DNA from: Dialister sp. UBA7295
GTDB taxonomy: Bacteria > Bacillota > Negativicutes > Veillonellales > Dialisteraceae
Assembly: GCA_002471975.1 (NCBI GenBank)
Contig: DKQZ01000110.1
Coordinates: 1 to 8,444 of the forward strand
Length of the DNA stretch: 8,444 nucleotides
Direction of reading: 5' to 3'
Part shown: in pieces, positions 5,412 through 8,444 of the stretch
How the letters are laid out: each line of letters starts with the position of its first letter
Numbering within the stretch: position 1 is the first letter of the stretch
Translations under genes and position numbers: made by a program
Notes under the pieces: generated by a model
Told to the model about the DNA's origin: nothing
The model's input: the letters and a program-made list of their open reading frames with translations, nothing else
Databases searched by the model: none

Positions 5412-5572
5412 TCCTATGTGCCGGCTGCGACCGTACCCCCTGCTCTCTCTCCGGACTCGGGGGGCAGGTGGGTTTCCGGCATTTACGAGCTTTTCTCACT
5501 CCTCTGAGCACAATCCCATAAAAACTCATGTTGCAGAGCGGCATACCTTCCCGACTGCCCCGATTCCTCTGA
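5412..5572 (-). repeat. Composite intergenic repeat E4, diverged, inverted
   Basis: Read on the - strand it begins with the degenerate heptamer stretch GAGGAATCGGGGCAGTCGGG (5572-5553), nearly the same as the stretch at 7837-7855. GAAGGTATGCCGC, TTTTTATGGGATTGTG and GTGAGAAAAGCTCGT follow, then a C-run/G-run palindromic unit without its middle arm, and GGCACATAGGAGGCTGATTG. The order of blocks matches E2 and E3, with more substitutions. Confidence 0.6.
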
Positions 5573-5603
5573 TCCAAAAGCTGTCATCTTACAGTCACTA
5601 TAT

Positions 5604-5636
5604 AAAAAGGGCGGGCCTGTCAGTCTGATGCCCGCC
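5604..5636 (-). terminator. Orphan terminator after array A7
   Basis: GGCGGGC (5610-5616) pairs perfectly with GCCCGCC (5630-5636) around a 13-base loop. On the - strand it is followed by CTTTTTATA. No - gene lies upstream (to the right): the nearest genes there are on +. Confidence 0.7.
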
Positions 5637-5641
5637 ACCTT

Positions 5642-5704
5642 CACGGACCACGGACCACAAATCACGAATCACGGACCACGAATCACGGACCACGAATCAC
5701 GATC
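5642..5704 (-). repeat. Heptamer array A7
   Basis: Nine units of 7 bp. On the + strand, CACGGAC and CACGAAT alternate for most of its length, giving a 14-bp higher-order repeat, with CACAAAT and CACGATC variants. It lies immediately 5' of the terminator at 5604-5636 on the - strand, with the GAAGGTG junction. Confidence 0.92.
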
Positions 5705-5719
5705 TATTCAAAGTCATTC

Positions 5720-5738
5720 GTAAGGAAGTGATCCTTAC
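5720..5738. repeat. 7-bp inverted repeat upstream of the DUF2922 operon
   Basis: GTAAGGA (5720-5726) and TCCTTAC (5732-5738) are perfect complements separated by five bases, followed on + by CATTTTTAAA. It may be a weak + terminator or an operator. It lies 143 bases before the DUF2922 start codon. Confidence 0.4.
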
Positions 5739-5880
5739 CATTTTTAAACTTAATGAATTTCTAATGAGACAAAACGGAATTTTTTCTACTATATGTATAG
5801 AGAGCAAAATGAAGCCCGGCCCGGGGAGGCGGAATGGAGTTCTCGAATATTTCCAAATTTCATAGAAAGGATATGATATC

Positions 5881-6087
5881 ATGAAAACTCTCGTACTTAA
5901 GTTTAAAACTGCAGGTGGTTCTACTTCTACCCTGAGTGTGGCAAATGCCAAAGAAACTCTGACTATGGCTTCTGTCCAGGAAGCTGCGGCAAAGCTTCTG
6001 CCCGTGCTCGTTTCTGCGGGCGGCGCCGAACTGGTTTCTCTGGATGATGCGTACCTGGTGACCACTGAAAAGACCCTGCTGAACTGA
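5881..6087 (+). CDS. DUF2922 family small protein
   Basis: This 68-residue protein matches the DUF2922 family by its opening MKTLVLKFKTAGGSTSTLSV, the N-A-K-E-T-L-T segment, and the closing GGAELVSLDDAYLVTTEKT. The family has no known biochemical role. It has no signal peptide or membrane span. The start at 5881 is supported by GAAAGGA at 5865-5871, nine bases upstream. A DUF1659 gene follows 35 bases after the stop, and the two families are commonly neighbours in Firmicutes, so they probably act together. There is no other gene in the operon. Confidence 0.85.
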   Translation: MKTLVLKFKTAGGSTSTLSVANAKETLTMASVQEAAAKLLPVLVSAGGAELVSLDDAYLVTTEKTLLN

Positions 6088-6122
6088 TTGTGAATGTATT
6101 GAAAAGAAAGGAATGATGTATA

Positions 6123-6350
6123 ATGGCAGTTTCCAAAAATGTTTCCGATGTAAAGCTTCGTCTTCGTTTCCCCAACGGTCTGACTTCCGGAGGTAAAGCG
6201 AAGTACAAAACCGTAAATCTCTCCAATGTAAAGCTTGACGTCACTGATGAAGCGCTTTATGAAGCAGGCAATGCCTATGCAGGCCTGGTGAATGGCGAAC
6301 TGGAAAGCGTAAGCCGTGTGGATGTGTCTGATATGACTTCTGCGGACTGA
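6123..6350 (+). CDS. DUF1659 family small protein
   Basis: This 75-residue protein has the DUF1659 pattern: MAVSKN..., an LRLRFPNGLTSGGKAKYKT strand pair, TVNLSNVKLDVTDEALYE, and a closing V-S-R-V-D-V-S segment. The function is unknown. It is predicted cytoplasmic. AAAGGA at 6107-6112, ten bases before ATG 6123, is the likely ribosome binding site; the ATGs at 6113 and 6116 are out of frame. It is co-transcribed with the DUF2922 gene, and both end at the terminator at 6387-6419. Confidence 0.85.
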   Translation: MAVSKNVSDVKLRLRFPNGLTSGGKAKYKTVNLSNVKLDVTDEALYEAGNAYAGLVNGELESVSRVDVSDMTSAD

Positions 6351-6386
6351 GCATTTTGAAGAAATAAGTTTTCGAATTCGGTCCTG

Positions 6387-6419
6387 AAAAGAGGGCTCCT
6401 GAAAAGGGGCCCTCTTTTT
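6387..6419 (+). terminator. Terminator of the DUF2922-DUF1659 operon
   Basis: AAAAGAGGGC (6387-6396) pairs perfectly with GCCCTCTTTT (6409-6418), and TCC/GGG extends the stem with one wobble to a six-base loop. The T-run reaches 6419, and the A-run makes it potentially bidirectional. This gene end has no heptamer array, so the array is not obligatory. Confidence 0.92.
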
Positions 6420-6605
6420 GCATGGTTTTTCCCGGGCTGCCCGGTTTCCTGCAGGTATTATTTCACGCGCTGAAATTGATCGAAAAAGCTGGGATAGAGG
6501 GACTTCTCTTTTATTTCAACCTTTTTGAACGGGAGTCATTAAAAACTTTTATATTTCCAAAGAGAGGGTACTTACTTTTGTTCTCTATTTCCCACCTTTT
6601 TACTA

Positions 6606-6614
6606 TGATATAAT
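6606..6614 (+). promoter_or_regulatory. Extended -10 promoter of the OmpA-family gene
   Basis: TGATATAAT (6606-6614) is a perfect extended -10 element. No good -35 stands 16-18 bases upstream (TATTTC at 6586-6591 is the best). Initiation near 6621 would give a leader of about 40 bases with GAGG at 6650-6653. Confidence 0.65.
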
Positions 6615-6662
6615 ACTTATATATGTTTCCTGATAAAAACGAAAGTAACGAGGTATAGAAAT

Positions 6663-7739
6663 ATGAAAAAGACTCTGATTATGCTGGCTCTGGCTGCATC
6701 TGTAACCGGTGTGGCATTCGCTTCTCCCCAGACTTCTTTCAAGGAAGGACAGACGGAAATCAATGTGGGCATGTGGGATGCCGAAGCTCATTCCAATGGC
6801 TACAAGTCCGACGGGGAATGGAATTTCCTGGGCGGCGTGACTTACGGCATCAATGAAAAGTGGGCAGCCCAGTATCAGTACACCGGTCTCCATACGGATC
6901 ATACCGATGGAAATATGAATGAAATCAATGCTCTCTATTCCTTCCATCCCCAGGTGGCAGGCTACGTGGGCTGGAACCGCATTTATATGAAAGATTTCCC
7001 AAAGAGTGCTTTCGGTTCTGACAATCAGACGAATAATATCGCCCAGATTGGCGTGATTGCCCGCCAGCCCATCAATGATGTGGTGGATGTTTATGCCAGG
7101 GGTGCTCTTGGTACGGAAGATACGTCCATTTGGGAAGCCGGCGTCAATCTGGCCCTGGACAAGAATGTGGATCTCAATGCAGGCTATCATTATATGAATA
7201 CGAGAGGAAATTCTGAAAATAACGTTTCCTACAAAGGTTTCATCGCAGGCGTTTCCTATCGTTTCGGCGGCAAGGATCATAGGGGAGAAGTCTTTGAAGA
7301 TACGGAAAAAGACCTGGACTATGAAGCCCAGGCAGAAGAACCGTCCGTAGTAACCATTTCTTCCAATGAAGGTGGAAATGCAGCTCCCATCGAAGTGCCG
7401 GCAGATGAACCGGTAAAAGCTCCGGAAAATGATTATTACATGAATTCCGTCCATTTCGACAGCGATTCCGCAGCCCTTTCCGATTCCCAGAAGGCAAACC
7501 TGAAGGACTTCATCGCAAAGGCAAAGGAAACGGGCCATACCTTCAAACTCGTAGGCCGCGCCGATCCTACCGGTTCTGCTGATTACAATAAGGAACTGGC
7601 AGCCCGCCGCATTGAAAGCGTCAAAGCCTATGCAGTCTCCCAGGGCGTGGACGGTTCCAAACTGATTCCGATGATCAAAGGCGCAGAAGGCGCAACCGGC
7701 CCGGAAAGCAGAAGAGTGGACGTATTTGAACATAAGTAA
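6663..7739 (+). CDS. OmpA-family outer-membrane protein
   Basis: A 358-residue exported protein. A signal peptide (Lys2-Lys3, hydrophobic 4-17, AFA at 18-20, likely cleavage before Ser21) is followed by a beta-rich domain (about 24-202) with alternating aromatic and polar strands, consistent with an eight-stranded barrel, ending in GVSYRFGGK. An acidic, Pro/Ala-containing linker (about 203-257) leads to the OmpA C-terminal domain (about 258-358). That domain has VHFDSDSAAL, GRADPTGSADYN, LAARRIESVKAY and ESRRVDV. D301 and R316 keep the 15-residue spacing of the Asp and Arg that bind diaminopimelate in OmpA-type domains; the usual Thr before the Asp is Ala. Likely role: tethering the outer membrane to peptidoglycan. 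GAGG at 6650-6653 supports ATG 6663. It is monocistronic. It could equally be called an OprF-like porin. Confidence 0.92.
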   Translation: MKKTLIMLALAASVTGVAFASPQTSFKEGQTEINVGMWDAEAHSNGYKSDGEWNFLGGVTYGINEKWAAQYQYTGLHTDHTDGNMNEINALYSFHPQVAGYVGWNRIYMKDFPKSAFGSDNQTNNIAQIGVIARQPINDVVDVYARGALGTEDTSIWEAGVNLALDKNVDLNAGYHYMNTRGNSENNVSYKGFIAGVSYRFGGKDHRGEVFEDTEKDLDYEAQAEEPSVVTISSNEGGNAAPIEVPADEPVKAPENDYYMNSVHFDSDSAALSDSQKANLKDFIAKAKETGHTFKLVGRADPTGSADYNKELAARRIESVKAYAVSQGVDGSKLIPMIKGAEGATGPESRRVDVFEHK

Positions 7740-7760
7740 TGCGAGTCATTTGAGCTGAAT

Positions 7761-7778
7761 CGTTATTCGTTATTCGTG
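7761..7778 (+). repeat. Short heptamer array A8
   Basis: CGTTATT is repeated twice, then CGTG runs into GAAGGCGG, the junction to the terminator stem. It lies 21 bases past the OmpA-family stop codon. With only about 2.5 units it would not stand out alone, but it occupies the same position as the other arrays. Confidence 0.6.
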
Positions 7779-7783
7779 AAGGC

Positions 7784-7815
7784 GGCCCGCTTCCAATTTG
7801 GAGGCGGGCCTTTTT
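7784..7815 (+). terminator. Terminator of the OmpA-family gene
   Basis: GGCCCGC (7784-7790) pairs with GCGGGCC (7804-7810). TTCC and GGAG extend the stem by four pairs (one wobble) around AATTT, and five T follow. It lies 45 bases past the stop codon. Confidence 0.92.
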
Positions 7816-7835
7816 GTATGGGAAATATGGAAATA

Positions 7836-7948
7836 GGGGAATCGGGGTGGTCGGGAAGGTGTCGGCGCTGATGCGGCACGAAATTTATATTGGGGAATGC
7901 ACACAGGAGAGTTTGAAAAGCCCGTAGAAGTCAAAATGAGACTAACTG
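7836..7948 (+). repeat. Composite intergenic repeat E5 with degenerate array
   Basis: A degenerate 7-bp-period stretch (GGGGAATCGGGGTGGTCGGG, 7836-7855) leads to GAAGGTG. An imperfect hairpin (7861-7879), AAATTTATATTGGGGAATG, CACACAGGAGAGTTTGAAAA (7899-7918) and GCCCGTAGAAGTCAAAATGAG follow. Unlike E2 and E3, it runs straight into the CAAGTCGAAAATGAG-like motif without a palindromic unit between. Confidence 0.65.
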
Positions 7949-7988
7949 ATGAAACATATTCAGGACAAATGACTCTATCCATAAGACG

Positions 7989-8034
7989 CATCGCGTCCCC
8001 CAACGGGGGAAGCTCCCGCAAGCAGGTGTTGCGG
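7989..8034 (+). repeat. Palindromic unit, degenerate
   Basis: GTCCCCC and GGGGGAAGC flank a short loop at about 7997-8011. The second hairpin is imperfect (CCCGCAAGCAGGTGTTGCGGGG, read in two parts). It follows a diverged GACTCTATCC motif, as at 3319. Confidence 0.45.
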
Positions 8035-8083
8035 GGCAGTCTATCAATCCGGTCGAAATTGAGCTAAAAGATCAGTCCGTTAC

Positions 8084-8119
8084 GCCTCCCTCGGGAACAC
8101 CGGCGGAGCCGGTGAGAGG
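8084..8119 (+). repeat. Palindromic unit
   Basis: TCCC/GGGA form the first short arm (about 8087-8096). ACCGGC (8099-8104) pairs perfectly with GCCGGT (8108-8113) around GGA, and GAGGG follows. This is the standard two-arm layout plus a closing G-tract. Confidence 0.55.
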
Positions 8120-8206
8120 GCGCTGAAGCTTGAAATTCTGCACTATCCATGCAAGCCACATATGAGGAAAAAGCAAAGCATGCTGCCGGTCACCACCTTC
8201 CCGCCC

Positions 8207-8248
8207 ACCTCCCCTGGTCAGGGGAGGTCCCGGAGCGAAGCGGAGGGG
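8207..8248 (+). repeat. Palindromic unit with long first arm
   Basis: ACCTCCCCTG (8207-8216) and CAGGGGAGGT (8219-8228) are perfect complements almost without a spacer. GAGCGAAGC with GGAGGGG follows. The tail GGGGTCGTAC (8251-8260) and TGTCGAAAATGAG (8270-8282) match the tails of other copies. Confidence 0.65.
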
Positions 8249-8295
8249 AAGGGGTCGTACGATCGTACATGTCGAAAATGAGTTAAATGGTCATC

Positions 8296-8333
8296 TCCTC
8301 CCGGGAAGGTACCTGCGAAGCAGGGGGATAGGT
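8296..8333 (+). repeat. Palindromic unit
   Basis: CTCCCGGGAAGG makes the first arm. CCTGC (8312-8316) pairs with GCAGG (8320-8324) around GAA, followed by GGGATAGG. GGCACATATGAGACTGATTG of the R-type repeat follows at 8349-8368. Confidence 0.55.
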
Positions 8334-8391
8334 TGTTTAACCCCAGCCGGCACATATGAGACTGATTGAAAAAAGAGTTTTTGAGACATAT

Positions 8392-8444
8392 AAGCATACA
8401 AACATTAATCATCCCATCCGCCCTTCGGGCACCTTCCCTATCTA
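8392..8444 (-). repeat. Repeat context shared with 3482-3529, cut by the window end
   Basis: AAGCAT, ATTAATCATCCCATCCG, the hairpin GCCC-TTC-GGGC (8420-8430) and ACCTTCCCTATCTA parallel 3482-3529, where the hairpin stem is instead GTCGAC. The loop is kept while both stem strands change together. The second half of the palindromic unit lies outside the window. Confidence 0.6.

Larger units (their letters stand above)
5289..5880. other. Gene-free region with inverted composite repeat and orphan terminator module
   Basis: No credible gene. From left to right: diverged, inverted R-type sequence (about 5345-5420), composite repeat E4 (5412-5572, -), the orphan terminator and array A7 (5604-5704, -), a 7-bp inverted repeat at 5720-5738, then the leader of the DUF2922 gene. 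I could not identify a convincing promoter for the 5881 operon. Confidence 0.7.
7816..8444. other. Gene-free repeat region to the window end
   Basis: No credible gene. It holds composite repeat E5, a partial R-type repeat, at least five palindromic units and further CAAGTCGAAAATGAG-like motifs (8052-8062, 8270-8282). The last 60 bases repeat the context seen at 3474-3529 and are cut by the window edge. Confidence 0.75.

Noticed and set aside
5873..5882. Palindrome ATGATATCAT across the DUF2922 start codon as an operator
   Set aside because: A 10-bp AT-rich palindrome is likely by chance and lies in the translation initiation region. There is no supporting second site.
6422..6613. A 63-codon + frame between the DUF1659 and OmpA-family genes
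   Set aside because: It starts right behind a terminator, lacks a ribosome binding site, and runs over the -10 element of the next gene.
6603..7733. A 376-codon open frame on the - strand opposite the OmpA-family gene
   Set aside because: It is a shadow of the coding bias of the real + gene, has no recognisable domain, and its end overlaps the + gene's promoter.
2847..8444. Insertion sequence or transposon remains
   Set aside because: No transposase fragment or long terminal inverted repeat was seen. The repeats are entirely non-coding.

Overview
The window looks like chromosomal DNA of a diderm Firmicute (Negativicutes, Veillonellaceae, most likely Dialister-like). Two things suggest this. 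A secreted OmpA-family protein with a peptidoglycan-binding C-terminal domain implies an outer membrane. A DUF2922/DUF1659 gene pair is typical of Firmicutes. The genus is an inference from gene content and the style of the intergenic repeats, not from a marker gene.

Layout. 1-158: a possible promoter, then two hairpins, the second an intrinsic terminator. 159-2846: a two-gene operon on + (uncharacterised FAD-dependent dehydrogenase, then purB), with no gap between the genes. 2847-4679: about 1.8 kb with no credible gene, filled with repeats. 4680-5201: one gene on -, a 173-aa unrecognised protein built from two diverged copies of one domain. 5202-5880: its promoter, then more repeats. 5881-6350: DUF2922 and DUF1659 small proteins, ended by a strong terminator. 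6606-7739: an OmpA-family outer-membrane protein with its own extended -10 promoter. 7740-8444: its terminator, then repeats to the end of the window.

The notable content is the intergenic DNA. Its most regular pattern is a module made of a short tandem array with a strict 7-bp period, then (in most copies) a GAAGGTG-like junction, then a GC-rich hairpin that is often followed by a T-tract. The array is always on the 5' side of the hairpin when read towards the T-tract. About ten such arrays are visible on both strands. The heptamer differs from array to array (for example AGCAGTT, GGGATTA, CGGGGTG, GTTCGTG, ATTCGTG/GTCCGTG, CGTTATT), so the period and position are conserved rather than the sequence. 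Several arrays serve as the 3' end of a gene: purB, the 173-aa gene and the OmpA gene. Others have no gene upstream.

Downstream of many hairpins is a longer composite repeat. It carries an ATGGGGAAT block, GTGNGAAAAGCCCGT, CAAGTCGAAA, a double-hairpin palindromic unit with a GAA loop, a second CAAGTCGAAAATGAG, and a block containing GGCTGATTGATAAAACG and GACTCTATCGG. I found no transposase, CRISPR array, tRNA or rRNA. Terminator, promoter and RNA calls come from reading the sequence by eye, without folding or database searches.
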